Part shown: one piece after another, positions 11,698-23,699 of the stretch
How the letters are laid out: each line of letters begins with the position of its first letter
Numbering within the stretch: the stretch's first letter is position 1
Source of the DNA: Hirsutella rhossiliensis
Lineage: Eukaryota; Ascomycota; Sordariomycetes; Hypocreales; Ophiocordycipitaceae
NCBI RefSeq assembly: GCF_020360975.1
Contig: NW_025408680.1
Span: forward strand, 62,001-126,000
Direction: 5' to 3'
Length of the DNA stretch: 64,000 nt
Program-made: the position numbers and the translations under genes
The notes under the pieces: model-generated
Databases searched by the model: none
What the model saw: the letters and a program-made list of their open reading frames with translations, nothing else
Told to the model about the DNA's origin: nothing

Positions 11698-11722
11698 TAA
11701 TATCTCCCTTCCTTTTAGTCTT
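11698..11722 (-). other. polypurine tract of gypsy-B1
   Basis: On the element strand this reads as a run of A and G with few interruptions (AAAAGGAAGGGAG core, interrupted by RIP-neutral T and C near the LTR), directly adjoining the 3' LTR. The homologous stretch in gypsy-B2 (47766-47786) reads AAAAGGAAAGGAGG. Polypurine tracts at this place prime plus-strand DNA synthesis in LTR retrotransposons, and the position independently fixes the element's orientation. Confidence 0.75.
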
Positions 11723-12660
11723 ATCTATAAGACCTACTATAGCTACCTTAGCCGCTATATATAAATATACCCTTATCGCGTTATATATAAGTATATCTTT
11801 CTTTATTTCTTTTATCTTTTTAGGATATACTACTAATAGTATATCTAGTTATATACTAAAAAATCGTTTCTTAAAAGCCTCTAAGCGCGCTGCTCTTATA
11901 TAAGGAACGGTGTTCCTACTATAAATAAAGTAGCTATAATATACTCTCCTAATTATATAAGCTAATAAGTAGTATATTAATTATAGATAAATTCCTATCT
12001 TATAAAGTAAGAATCGCTTATTATTTTATATATCGTTATATATTAAACGGGTTACTAGTTATTATATAATTAGGAATTATAGGAATAAAGCTAGCTTAGA
12101 ATACTAGCTAAGACCTCTTAAGAATACTAGCACGACTAACCCCCTTTAAATATAAATATTAATAGAACTAAAATACTCCTAGATATACTTAAGGTATTAC
12201 GGAATTCCTTAGTCTTAGGGCTATATAGTAGCCTAAATCTAGTCTTAAAAGGTTCTTCTATTTAGCTATAATCGTTTATATAAGATAGTATATCCGCTAG
12301 TAAATAGAAATAGAATTATTAACTTTAATACCTCTTCTATATACTAATATACTATTAATAAATTCTATTAAAAATTATAACTTATACTCCTTCTTCCCCT
12401 TTATTATATAGTCTTATATAATTCCTTAATTTCCTAAAATTCTACTTATCCTTATATACCTTAAGATCTTATTAAATATATTAACTTAAGTAAAGATCCT
12501 ATTAATATACTATATACTTTATACTTTAAGGTAAAAAAAACGAATTATTAAATAACTAAAAATCCTTTATACTATAATAATTATATTACTAGTAGTTATC
12601 CTTATTATAATAGTATTTTAATAGCCTCTTTTTATAAGTATCCTTTAATTCTTTTATATA
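11723..12660. other. gypsy-B1 region between the 3' LTR and ORF W, no product recognised
   Basis: About 150 bp next to the tract (to about 11870) is shared with gypsy-B2 (47770-47925), including a TATACTACTAATAGTATA palindrome near 11830. The rest has no counterpart in gypsy-B2, contains CG-rich scraps and reads no convincing protein on either strand. It may be sequence lost from gypsy-B2 or an undetected old insertion in gypsy-B1. Confidence 0.5.
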
Positions 12661-12892
12661 TAGTAGCTAATATATTTCTTTTAATAACTAAATTATTAGT
12701 AGAGTAGTATAAGCTATATTTTAAAGAGGAGGAAGCTAAGGAAGCTTTATTAAAGCTTTAAATATAGCTTATAAACCTTTAGTTATAAATATCTATTACC
12801 GTTAATTACTTAGCTTATATTTAAAAGATTTAGAATTATATAAAGGAAAAGAGTTCTAAGTTATTTTATTATAGTATCTAAGAAGTAAATAT

Positions 12893-13078
12893 TATTATAA
12901 AGTAGGTAGAAGCGTATATATAGGTACCGTTTATAGGATAATATTAATAAGCTATATAGAGCTCTCTTATATATAGCTAGCCTATATATATATATATTAG
13001 ATCTAGCCCTCTATATATAACTATATAGCTTAGGCTATAGCTTAAGCTTATAACCTATAATAGTTAAAGACTCTTATA
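12893..13078 (-). repeat. gypsy-A 3' LTR (186 bp)
   Basis: It is collinear with 19626-19811 over its full 186 bp. Shared landmarks are a TA dinucleotide run near 12985-13000 and the TATAGCTTAGGCTATAGCTT block. Differences are mostly C/T and G/A, as RIP produces. Confidence 0.93.
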
Positions 13079-13599
13079 TAATACCCTTCCTTAAGTATAG
13101 CGCGGCGTTACTTAATTAATAGCTTTTATATTATTAAGCCTATACTACTAGCTCTACCTTACCCTTTCCTATTAATTATACTAGCCCTACTAGCCTTATT
13201 ATCCTTATACTTATTAGCCTAGGTAGCTAGAACTAAGCTCTATACTTATCGGCTAGCTAGCCGTTTAAATAAGGGCGTAACCTATTATATACGCCCTTAA
13301 GTAGCTAGCGGCCGGCCTAGACCTACGTAAGCCTTAGGTTACCTATCCCCTTAGCCTTAGGTAGCCTCCTTTACTTAAGGGTATATAAGGTAGTATCCCC
13401 TTTTTCCTTCTTTCTTTTCTTCTCTTCCTTCTTAAACTATAATAGTAGTAGTAATAAGTAAGTTCTACTTTACTTAAAGCGTTAGTTTATTCCTAGCTAT
13501 ATAAGCTACTTTATTAATATATACTTATAGTAATAGCTATAGTAATAATAATAACCTTAATAATAATAACTTTAACTAATAAGTTTTTTGCCTTATAGA

Positions 13600-14470
13600 G
13601 TAAGAGGCTATAATCTATAATACTAACTTCTACGATAAATATATCTACCTTCCCCTCCTTTACTTCTTCTTTCTTAGAACGTATAAAGTCGTTCGTTAAC
13701 GCTATGCTAGGTATAGCCGACGATAGCTCCGCCGCTACCGCTGCTCTTATACACGCCCCCGCGACTACGCTTACCGCCGCCGCCTCTACCTTTACTATAC
13801 TAGCCGCCCTTACGTTGCCCTTTTAAGTAACGACGCCGTCCCCGCCGCTAGCTATAACGCCCGGCCCCTCTACCCCCGCCTTTACCTTTACTACCCCTAT
13901 AAGTCCGCTACTTAGCGAGCGTAGTAGCTATTTTCCGCTAACTTCTTAAAGTATAAGCGCTAAGTATAAGCTAGAGCCGCCCGCGCGGCCCCTTATATAT
14001 AGTACGCGTTATAGGAGCTCCCTTACGCCGACTAAGTTAAGCGCCGCTATAGCGGTAGTTATTATTAATACGCGCGTACCGGCCGCGCCTATAAAGCGGC
14101 GCCTCTTATCTTACTCGCTATAGTATTAGCTTAGAAGGCCGGCGCGTATAGGTAGGTATAGGGGGCTACTAAGAAGCGCCTTACTACCGCCGCCGCCGCC
14201 TACTATAATCTCCGCGCTAGCCTTATCCTTAAGTAAGTTCCTCTCTTTTAGCTCTTTTACTTTTACTATTAACTCTCTTAGTACTAAGGATACTACCTCC
14301 GTTGCCTTATCGGCGGTCCCCTTAGTAGTGCCTACCGCTGCCCCTACCGCTACTACTAGCTAGGCCCCCCCCGCTCTTAAAGCCCCTAGAGCCGCTATAT
14401 CCGCCGACTAGCTTATAGGCCTAGAGGGCGCCTAAGCGCCTTAAAGAGCGCCGCCGCCGCTAATAAGGTA
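13600..14470 (-). pseudogene. ORF Z, GC-rich unrecognised frame downstream of gypsy-A pol
   Basis: Between the chromodomain and the 3' LTR one minus-strand frame reads about 280 codons with few stops, all TAA or TAG. The first part is Ala/Gly-rich, followed by an amphipathic Lys/Glu/Leu helix (VKVKELKERNLL near 14260-14220), a poly-Gly run (about 14185) and more Ala/Val-rich sequence ending in NDFIRSKKE near 13680. The stretch is clearly richer in CG than the rest of the element. It occupies the place an env-like or accessory ORF would, but I see no signal peptide, membrane span or known domain. It could be a third ORF or captured host sequence. In GC-rich RIPped DNA open frames survive more easily, so coding status is uncertain. 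Confidence 0.4.
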
Positions 14471-14689
14471 GAGGAGGATAATAAGGATAAGGATAATAAT
14501 AACGATAATAATAAGGAGTAAGTCTAGGTAGTTTAAAGGCTTTACCTTAAAATAAACGCTATTTTTATTTCTACTTATATTATTATACTTACGTTATTAT
14601 TACTACTTACTCTTCTTTACTTACTTTATAGTCTTAGCCTAAGCTACTATTAGTAGTCCGCTAGTTTATTATTCTTATTTATTATTCTA

Positions 14690-14860
14690 AATAAGGCTTT
14701 AAACCTATTAAGGGCTATAGTTCTTATAAACTTATATATAGGTTCTTATATAAGGTTAAGATACCCGCGCTACTTAATAAGGACCTCTTAGCGTTTCCTT
14801 TTACCGACCTTTTTCTAGCGCGCGGCCTATATCTCTTTAACCTTGAACTTATCCTCTCCT
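14690..14860 (-). pseudogene. chromodomain at the C-terminus of gypsy-A integrase
   Basis: The minus strand reads VKEI, a RIP stop, AARQKKVGKRKR, then EVLIK, a stop, RGYLNLI, a stop, EPIYKFI. Restoring the obvious Gln/Trp stops gives the chromodomain signature of an aromatic-rich strand, WKGY-like RGY and WEP. Upstream (about 15140-15000) a VRDKV then LDLYNYRS block is the integrase GPY/F-like region. Chromodomains on gypsy integrases direct insertion to methylated-H3K9 heterochromatin. Finding one here fits insertion into a region that is already repeat-rich. Confidence 0.7.
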
Positions 14861-14999
14861 TTTACTTTAATTATAAGCGGTTAAGCGTCCGCTACTTCTT
14901 ATTTAGGTAGTAGGTTAAAGGAGGCTCTATAAAAGAGGTCTATATTAATCTTATTATAAACCCCTATTAAGAAACTATCGAGCTCTATAACCTATAAGC

Positions 15000-16000
15000 T
15001 AATAACCCTTTATACTATAAACTTTATATATAGCTAGTTAAGCTTCTTCTTTAGCTATACCGACCTATAGTTATAAAGGTCTAGCTATACCTTATCTCTT
15101 ACTATAAACCTATTTACTAGGGCCTTAGTCTTATTAGCGTATAACTCTTAATATTATACTATAGTAGCTATTATAGATTAGTAATAATTTATAGTCTTTT
15201 ATAGCTTTTATATAAATATAAAGGCGCGGCCTTTTAATAATAAATTACTATACTACTTTACTATTATATCTATAATAAAAGGAACTAGTAAAGGTAGTTC
15301 GAAGCTATATATTATAAAGAAAGGGGCTATCTTAATAAAGGTATATAACTTACTATTTAATATAAGTTAAGCTATAGGGAGCTACTAGTCTTAGTTTACT
15401 TAATTATAGGCTATAATAGCCTATTAGTAAGCTTATACTTCTTAGTTAACCTTCTTAGGCCCTTTATTAGTCTATAAGTAATATACTATACTAAGTAGCT
15501 ATATAATTTAAAGTAGCTAGTATAAGTACTACTAAAAGTAATTAGTTTAATTTTATCCCTTATTACTTATAATAAAGGCTAGCTAGCTATATAAGCGGGC
15601 CTAGTACTATAGGAAGCGCTTTATATAAGACTTTATATCTATAAATAGTATTAGCTTTAATACTATAAACTTACTAAGTCGGTCCTTAATTACCTATATA
15701 TAGCGGTTACCGCCCTTTATAAGTAAGAGGTCCATTATAAAGTCTATCTATATATATATATAGAACCCGTTAGGTACCGGAAGCTACTTAAGTAGCCCCT
15801 TAAGCTATACCCTTTAAATCTTAGTATAGCTATAGATATTATAGTTATAAAGGAAGTAGCGAACGTAGTACTATAGGAAGGGCTAGTAGAAATCCCTCGT
15901 AAGGCCTACTACTATACCCTATTAACCTAGGTAGCCTATAATACTAAAGTTATAGACGAGCTAGACTAGCTTCTTTTAAAGCTCGTTTTATTTATTTAGC
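15000..16000 (-). pseudogene. gypsy-A integrase
   Basis: At 15784-15728 the minus strand reads LPVPNGFYI...IDFIMDL with one RIP stop. This is the Ty3/gypsy integrase entry motif (LPVPxxxWxxIxMDFIxxLP), which carries the first catalytic Asp. The core and the GPY/F-like and chromodomain parts follow toward lower coordinates. The zinc-binding HHCC part should lie near 16000-15850, but its His and Cys codons are prime RIP targets and I could not pick it out. Confidence 0.82.
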
Positions 16001-16299
16001 TCTAGTAGTTTATCCTTCTCCTTAGCTTCTATAATATATAGCGCGCCTAGCACCTATAGTCTCCCCTACTAATATAGATACCCTTATAGGTCGATATAAT
16101 AGTTAGCTACTTATACTTTTAGCTTTAGCTTTAAATTAAAGTATCGAGAGCTAGACTTAATAGTATAGTATACGCTCTTATAAGTATAGTCTAGAAATAA
16201 TATCCTATTCTATAAGCGTTAGAGGACCTTATCTTAGAATACTTATACTATACGCGCTCTTAGGCCGGTCTATCCCTCTTTATTAAGCTAATATAAAAG

Positions 16300-18000
16300 T
16301 ATAAGGAAAGGCTTATTTATTAGCGCCGCGCTTTCTTTTACTAGGGAAGCTCTTATATAAGTTTATAGTACTTTCTATAAGATAAGCTATAGATCCTAGG
16401 CCTTAATATCCGCTCTTATTAGCCGGTCTTAATCCTTTTAAGAAAGCGTATCTAAGACTATAAAGTCCCGCCCTAGCTAGTACTTAATTAAGAAGTTAAA
16501 GTATAAGAGATACTCTACTTAGTAAGCTTACCGCTCTAAGAGGTACTAGCGGGTTATAAAGTACTTAAGGTTCTTATAGTCTATAAGAACCTTAAAGCTC
16601 TTATAGCTTTAAAGCTCCGCTTACTATTACTTAAGGTAGCTAATAATTACTAATATCTTCTTATTATAAATAGTATAATTCCGCTCTATTAAGGTTAGCT
16701 TATAGGAGTAGAACGCTACTAGTTACTTCTACCTATTTACCTTCTAAGAGAGCGTTCCTTTAAGTACCTAGCCGCTATAGTCTACTTTAACTAATATAGA
16801 CCGGTTAAAGTCCTATTAAAGTATTACTAAGGTTTATAAGAATAAGTCCTTAAGCGTATAGAACGCTCCTTCCTATATAGGCCTTTAATAAAAAGCAGTC
16901 TATTTCCTAGTAATCTCGTTTAAGGGTATTATAATATAAAAGAAGCCCTTAATATATATCTTATAATAGTTCGCGAACCTAAGGAAGCTTTATACGCCCG
17001 TTTATATAGTTAGGGCCGCTTAGTCTTAGATCGCTTAGATCTTTATAAGATCCGCTTATATACCTACGCTTATATAGATAATAAAGCCTAGGTACTTAAC
17101 CCTCTTAACCTTAAATTTATACTTATCTAGGTTAAGTTAAAGCCTATAAAGTTAAAGGCGCTCTAAGACCCTCTATACTTTCTATATATAGTCCTTATAG
17201 GAGCTACTTATATAAATAAGGATATTATCTATATATATAAAGGCGAACTTATTAAGGAAGTCCTAAAGTATATTATTAATATAATACTAAAAGGTAGCGG
17301 GCGCTCTTAAGAGGCTAAAGGGCGTTATAAGCTACTTAAATAAGCTATAGTATATATAGAACGCTATCTTTTACTTATTACCCTCTAAGATCTATATCTA
17401 GCTTTATAAATTACTTTGCCTTTAAAAGGTTATAGAGTATATCTAAGATTAAGGGTAAAGGGTAGCGGTCTAGCTTTATAATTATATTTAGAGCCCTATA
17501 ATTATAATAGAACTATATCCTACCCCTTAGTTTATATATAATTAGGACTAGCGCTCTTACTTTAAAGCTACTTACTTAAATAAAGCCCTTATTTAAGAGG
17601 TCCCTTAGCGTCTTCTTTAGTACTAGTAGCTCTATATATAATATACTATATAATAGTCTAAACGGTATAAGTAGTTCCTACCCCTTCTTATTAGTATAGA
17701 GTACGATCCTATAGTTTACCCCTAGCTTATATAGGTTAAGCTTATTTACTTCCTAGGACTTAAATAGTAGTAAGAGGTCGTAAAAGCGCTTTAGTATTTA
17801 CTACTATAGCTTAGAGGGCGACTTTAGCTTTTTTATTTAAAGGGCCTTATTAATATCCGCTAAGCTAACTATATAGACCGCTATATTAGCCGCTGCCTAG
17901 CCTTACTATTACTCTACTTATTATATAGTTCTTATAAAAATAGAGGTAAGGACTTTTTATACTAAGTATAAAGCTTATACGCTTAGTCTTACGCCTATAA
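16300..18000 (-). pseudogene. gypsy-A reverse transcriptase and RNase H
   Basis: At 17247-17220 the minus strand reads FAFIYIDNILIY, the palm motif of Ty3/gypsy reverse transcriptase (family FVxVYxDDILIYS) with the second catalytic Asp turned to Asn by a G-to-A change after T. Downstream, at about 17115-16940, KYLGFII, a VGI block, ADLIKI, and an LGF-like joint lead to the connection domain, as in the family's KVKYLGxIISxxGIxxDPxKI. RNase H would follow to about 16300. The enzyme would be inactive even before counting stops. Confidence 0.87.
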
Positions 18001-18299
18001 AACTATCGTTATAGTAGACCTACTATTATATAGGCCTAAACTATAGCTTCCTTTAGTATAGAACTAAGTATAACTCTATATATAATAACTAAGGTTTCCT
18101 AAGGATTAAGGGAAACTTTAGTTTAAGGATTATATAGGCTATAATAAGCTTATAGGAACTATTAACTTTTATAGCTAGCTATATAATACCCTTAATTACT
18201 ATACTTTTTATCGCGCTTAAGGCGCCCTTTACTTACCTTAAGGCAATCTTTTTTACTAGTACTTATATCTCTTATATAAGCGCCTTATTAACTATAGCG

Positions 18300-19560
18300 T
18301 AGTACTAATAGCTTTTATCTATAAGGGCGGTAATAAGTAAGGAGTTATTAATTACGATATATATTAAGGTAAGCTCTTCTTCTATATAGGCGGATAATTC
18401 CTCCTTCTCCTTTACTAGTACTAGTAATTAGGGCTCTAAAGCCTATCTTTACTTTAGAGCTACTCTTTTTCCTTTAGGCTTAGTAGGGTAGAGTCCTCCT
18501 TATCGTCTAAGGTAAAGAGCGGTTTTATCTTTACTACTTAAACTACTATAGGCCGCTTAGCTAAAAGGAAGGGGCATTTTAATATAAAGTACGTAGATAC
18601 GCTATAACGTAGGTAGCGGCCGTTAGCCTTCCTCTTCCTAATTTCCTCGCTTATTACTTACTTCGCTTACTACTTAGAGTATAAGGTAGTATAAGGGGTA
18701 GTCGATAGCGTCTTCTTACTACGTTTAGCCCGGTCTATATAAGTAGCCGATATTAAGGTATCCTTATCTATATCGATAGCTAGTTATTTATCTTATAAAG
18801 GGGTAGTAATCCTATCGCCGCTATATAGCGTGCGCTTATAAAGCTTTTAAAAATATAGCGTCTACTTATAGTCCTATACTACCTTTATTAACTAGCTTAT
18901 ATACTCGCTATAGTTAATAGGTATAATTATAGGGATAAGTAGCTCTTATAGGGCTAGCGTAATCGAATTCTATAGCTATATAAGCTTTACGCTATCTTCT
19001 TATACTATAGTCCCCGCTATCTATAAGAGCGTCTCTTCGAAATTAAGAAGGAATTCGCTAAAGGTTTATTTATCTCTTTACTTAAGGGTCTATAGCCTAT
19101 CTTATGCCTTCTCTCGCTCTTATACGTTATTAAATATATATATAAGGTATTAAAAGAAGTCTTATAAGTTACGTTTACTTTTAAGGCCGCCCTTATCTTA
19201 GAATCTAGAGATCTACTATATTTAGGGCCCTAGTAGCGTATAAAGGAGCGAATACTATACTATATTATAATAGCTATTTAGGCCCTATTTCTCGTTAGTT
19301 ATAAACTTTATCTATAGCTAGCTAAGGAAGAAGTAAAAGGACTCCGGCTTACTATCTTAAGTCGGCTAAGGGAGCGGCTTCCGCGTCGGTAGTATCGCCG
19401 CCGTAGCCGGCGTTATAAAGGTCGTAGGGGTTAAAGCTAGTCTTATAGACGGCTCCCTTAGTATAGTAAGAACCTTATCCTTCTTACTAGCTATCGCGCT
19501 TTTAATCGCTTTTAAGATAGCTATAATACTTCTTATCTATTTAAGGAGGGGCGGAGTACT
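18300..19560 (-). pseudogene. gag: gypsy-A gag-like region
   Basis: Between the 5' LTR and pol, minus-strand frames are helical and Gln-stop-rich (for example NSYYNIV then YSLLYATRALNIVDL near 19270-19200, and EINKPLANSFLISKRRS near 19060-19020). Position and composition fit a capsid protein, which packages the element RNA. No CCHC knuckle was found. Recognition is by place only. Confidence 0.55.
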
Positions 19561-19625
19561 TCCTTAAGGAAGAGGCGCCCTTTCTAGAAAAATATCTATT
19601 AGATCTATTAGTTAATAGCTTATAC

Positions 19626-19811
19626 TATTATAAAGTAAGTAGAGGCGTATATATAGGTGCTATTTATAGGATAATATTAATAAGCTATATAGAGCTCTCT
19701 TATACGCGGCTAGCTTATATATATATATATAAGATCCGGCCCTTTATATATAATTATATAGCTTAGGCTATAGCTTAATCCTATAACCTATAATAGTTAA
19801 AGACTCTTATA
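19626..19811 (-). repeat. gypsy-A 5' LTR (186 bp)
   Basis: Partner of 12893-13078, equal in length. The element runs on the minus strand, so transcription would have started here and run left. Followed by AATAC (19812-19816), the right-hand TSD. Confidence 0.93.
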
Positions 19812-19985
19812 AATACTAAGGATAGCGTTCTACCTACGCTTAATATATATAAGTATTAAGTAATAAATAACTTATAATTATTAAGCGTTCTTAATAAAGT
19901 AAATTAGTTCTCGTTTAATATTAGTAAAGAGTTTATAAATCTTAGTTCTTTAATCCCTTTTAAACCTTTTAGTAAAATTATCGAA

Positions 19986-22964
19986 GTAAAGAGCTATAAT
20001 AGGTTAAGTACTTAAGTAGTTCCTAGGTATTTTCCTTTAGTTTATATTCCTTTTACTTAATAAGGTATTCTTATTACTAACCTTATTTTCTTATATTTAA
20101 TATTTATTTTACTTTATATTCTTAATTATTATTAACTTTAATTTTTACCTATAGTTTAGCGTTTTATAATACTAGTTCTAATAATAAGATATAAAATATT
20201 AGGTATATCTATATTATTATTAGTAGTAAAAGTTTATAGTTAACTTTTAAAATAGTTTTCTTAACCTTAAACGGTCTAAGTTTCTTAAAAACTAACTTAT
20301 TATTTAGTTATTTTATTTTAATATTTCGTTATATAAGGTAGACTATATCCCCTTCTTAAAAGATTAGTCCTTATAATCTTTTTTAACTATAGTAAGTAGA
20401 TATTTATTCTTTAATAAATTAAAGTTCTTATTATATTTCTTTATATAATTTTTATAGCTAATCTACTTATATATAGTATTACTTATTCCGCTTATAGTCC
20501 TTATTAAGTAACCTTAAATACTTTTAGGTTATATTTATAATTAGTATATACTAGTAAGAGCTTAGTTACTTTTATAACTAAGCTATTATAAGCTAGTTAT
20601 ACTATTAATAGCTATTTAACTTAATCGTTTTATTTATAGCTAATATAGTATTATAAATATTATTTAAGTATTTAGTTAAGTCGTTTTATTTATCTATTTA
20701 TTTATAGGTAATAAGCTATACTAAGCTTATATTTTATTCCTAATTATACTATAAGAGCTTACTAAAACTTAGCTATAAATATACTTTCTTTATTAAAGAT
20801 AATCTTATTTAATAGTCTATAATTACTAATAATTATTTATAGGAAAATATATACTAGCTCTTTTATATTACTTACTTTTTTATATAATAAGAAGTATTTA
20901 TATTTCGTTAGTTTATCGGTAATAATAAATATACTATTATACTTAACGTTAGTTATAAGTTCTCTTAATAGTAATAGCTTTATAATATAGCTAAATGCTA
21001 TTTAATCCTATAGTTTCTTTAGTACTAGTAGTAGTTATAATTCTCTATATAATTTATATTATTTAGCTTTACTTTATATATAAAGTTTATATTTTTTAAT
21101 AAGTTATTATACTACTTCTTTAAGCTATAAAAAGTTATATTACTATTTAATCTATTTTATTATTCTTTAGATTCCTTAGTATCTATATATTAGATATTTA
21201 TATATATCTTATATAACTTTATCTTATAATTTTAATAGTATTTATATTTTATTTTTATATATTAAAACTTTTAAATATCCTATATTATATCTATTTAGTA
21301 CTTTATATTCTTTTATTTATTTTAAGATCTTTTAGTATATTAAGTTACTAGGTTATACTTTAAATATTATATTTAGCTATTATTACTAGTAGTTCCTATT
21401 TTCGTTAATTTCTAAGAGCTATTCTTTCGCTATAAGTACTCTTATATTATAGTAACGTTATTAAATAAAGGTATTAGTATAACTATTTTCTATTCCTTTT
21501 CTATAAGTTATTTTATAATTAAATTCTAATAAGTATTTAGCCTATTAAATCCATCGTCCGTTTAACTATTATATTATTATAAAGTATAAGATATTCTTAT
21601 AATCTATATAGACCTTAACTTTATACTTACTTTTATAAAAAGGTAGTATTTAAATTCCTTAGAAGCTTAAATAGTTATAAGGAATTCTTTATTATAAATA
21701 AGGTAATTAAGTTCTACGCTATATAGCTTTTTTAAGTAAAATATAATTAGTTATAGTCTTCCTTTATTATCTTTTTATTTAATTTATACTCTTAAAGTAA
21801 AGTTTAATATATTAGTTTTAAGTTCGATTTATTATTTTAAATTAAAGGTAGTTAAAACTAGTTCTTATATAATTATAGTTTTAATATATTTAAAAGCTTT
21901 ATTAGCTTTATTATCTTATATAAATTCCTTTTCCTTCTTTATTAAGTTATATAGTAATACTATAATCTTTTTAAAATCTTTAATAAATCGTTAGTAATAA
22001 TATATAAATCCTAGGAAACTTTATATATCCTTAACGTTCTTTAGCGTTAGCTATTCCTTAACTAAGTTAATCTTATCTTATTATATTTATATCTCTCTTA
22101 GTAAGATCGTGTATTTAAAGAAGTTTACTTTTTATATTTAAACCTTACTTTTCTTTAGTTTAACTAGTAACTTTATATTTTAAACTATATAGAGTACCTT
22201 ATAAGTGTATTTTATATATTCTTTTAATATATCTAAGAGTATTAAGATATTATCTAGGTATATTACTATAAAAATATCTAAGTATTTATATAGGGTATTA
22301 TTAATTATCTATTAAAAGGTAGCTAGTATATTTATAAGTTTAAATAGTATTACTAGATATTTAAATAGTTTAAATTTCGTTTTAAAGGCTATTATTTATT
22401 TATATTACTTTTATATATATATTAAGTTATAAGCGCTTTTAAGGTTAAGGGCTATAAACTATTTTTTCTTATATAGTTAATCTTATAGTTTTAATATAAG
22501 CGGTAATAATATTCGGTCTTTTATTATAATATTATATAAGCGTTTATAGTTAATAACTAGTTATAGCTTACTATTTTTCTTTAAAATAAATATAACTAAG
22601 AAGCTTACTTTAAATATTAACGTTTATATATATCCCTTTTATAAATTTTTATTAAGGTAGCTATATAGCGTTTATAATTACTTTTTATTTAAGTTATAGA
22701 TCTTATAAAATATTAGCGTTATTTTATCTTTAAGATAAATTTTATAGTCTTATTAGCTATATTTAAGTAACCCTATTTTAAGTTCTTCCTTAAAAAGTTT
22801 ATTATATTTCTAGTATTCTTAAGGGATATTCTTTATTTTATCTTATAAGCTTTATTCTTTTTTTAAGAGCTAGTTTCTCTTAACTTAAGCTCTTTATTAA
22901 TTTATTTAATATCTTTTCTTAGAGTAGTAATAACTTTATATATCTTTATATTATATTCTTTATT
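19986..22964 (-). pseudogene. gypsy-B1 pol segment (reverse transcriptase, RNase H, integrase)
   Basis: On the minus strand VIYLDNILI is read at 22266-22243 (YLDN codons at 22260-22249), the Ty3/gypsy palm motif with Asp-to-Asn at the second catalytic residue. The integrase should occupy about 21300-20300. The region is collinear with gypsy-B2 (48512-50326 and 52561-53740), for example the TTAAGTACTTAAGTAGTTCC block at about 20008 and 48537. It is among the most AT-rich parts of the window and few other motifs can be read. LINE-1 ends it at 22964; the element continues at 30340. Confidence 0.82.
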
Positions 22965-22985
22965 ATTATTATTATTATTACTATT
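22965..22985 (-). repeat. TAA-repeat 3' tail of LINE-1
   Basis: Seven-odd ATT units on the plus strand (TAA units on the element strand) separate the LINE 3' end from the TSD. LINE-2 and LINE-3 have the same kind of tail, so this family ends in a (TAA)n microsatellite rather than poly(A). Confidence 0.85.
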
Positions 22986-23699
22986 AAGATTATACTAGGG
23001 ACCTAGCTAGAAGTATCTAGAACTTTAATATTAAATAGGAGGGAAAAACTAAAGTACTTAGGGGAAAACCCTCCCCTCCTTTAGTATAGGTCCGCCTTAA
23101 ACGAGGTCGTAGTAGTAGTATATAGGAAATTTACGCCGGCTACCGCGGGCTCCTCCTATAAAATCGCGTCTTAGTACGGGCCCTCTCGGGCTATAGCCGC
23201 TACTATCCTAAGCGGCCGCGGCCCGGGCTCGCTAGCCCGGGCCTAAGGTTATAGGCAGTAGTCTCTCTCTAGGGGCCCGACTTCGCGGGCGCCTCTATTT
23301 ACCCTAGCTCCCGCGTCATAGCTATATAGCCGCGGTCGCGTCGGCTTATCGGTCCGTTAGTTAATAGGGTAGGTAATATCCGGTTGCTAGGCCGGGCGCT
23401 AGTATAGGTCGCTCCTAGGTAGGGCCGGCTAATCGAAATTCGGTTAGCCGGCTCCGCTAATCGTAAATCGGTTCCTATCTAGCTACGCGACTTCCTAATT
23501 AAGGGCGCGGCGGCCTATATTTACCCTCTATCTTATAGTTACTAATTACGCGCGCCTAGCTCGCGCCTATATATACTTACCCTCCCCCCTTAGTTTTATA
23601 CGTACCTCCTCCTATCCTTTTATTATCTATCTCTTTCGTAGGCCTAACTACTACCTCGCCCGCCTTATTTTTATAACTCTAGGTCTCCTTAATACTATA

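Larger units (their letters stand above)
12893..19811 (-). mobile_element. Ty3/gypsy chromovirus-like retrotransposon gypsy-A (6,919 bp)
   Basis: LTRs of 186 bp each (12893-13078 and 19626-19811) start with TATTATAAAGTA and end with CTCTTATA, RIP forms of TG...CA. The flanking pentamers are AATAT (12888-12892) and AATAC (19812-19816), a TSD with one C/T difference. On the minus strand the order is gag-like (about 19560-18300), protease/reverse transcriptase/RNase H (about 18000-16300), integrase (about 16000-15000), chromodomain (about 14860-14690), then a GC-rich extra frame (ORF Z) before the 3' LTR. It interrupts gypsy-B1 inside ORF W. All frames carry many RIP stops. Confidence 0.93.
12680..19985 (+). 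pseudogene. ORF W of gypsy-B1, antisense frame, split by gypsy-A
   Basis: A plus-strand frame (opposite to gypsy-B pol) reads at 12680-12892 as a Glu/Lys/Leu-rich helix (KEEEAKEALLKL, then NYIKEKSSKLFYYSI with a RIP stop after it). It resumes in the same phase at 19817 after gypsy-A and one copy of its 5-bp duplication are removed (TKDSVLPTLNIYK), fading near 19985. Gypsy-B2 has a related frame at 48190-48520 with ARLA, a stop, IRK, a stop, KRFLK. This spacing recalls the C-terminal coiled-coil tails of many transposon-associated fungal proteins, but I cannot name the family. Only the ends are ORF W; the middle is gypsy-A. Confidence 0.45.

Noticed and set aside
12980..13005. TA dinucleotide runs as promoters or replication origins
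   Set aside because: TA runs occur throughout because RIP turns CA and TG into TA. None has a position or partner that marks a promoter, and in the gypsy-A LTR the run is simply part of the repeat.
23100..23560. CG-rich block near the LINE-1 3' end as a CpG-island promoter of a host gene
   Set aside because: The block is repeated in LINE-2 (about 37700-38160) and LINE-3 (about 51970-52430) and is part of the element. It may be the promoter of ORF X, but nothing shows a host gene.
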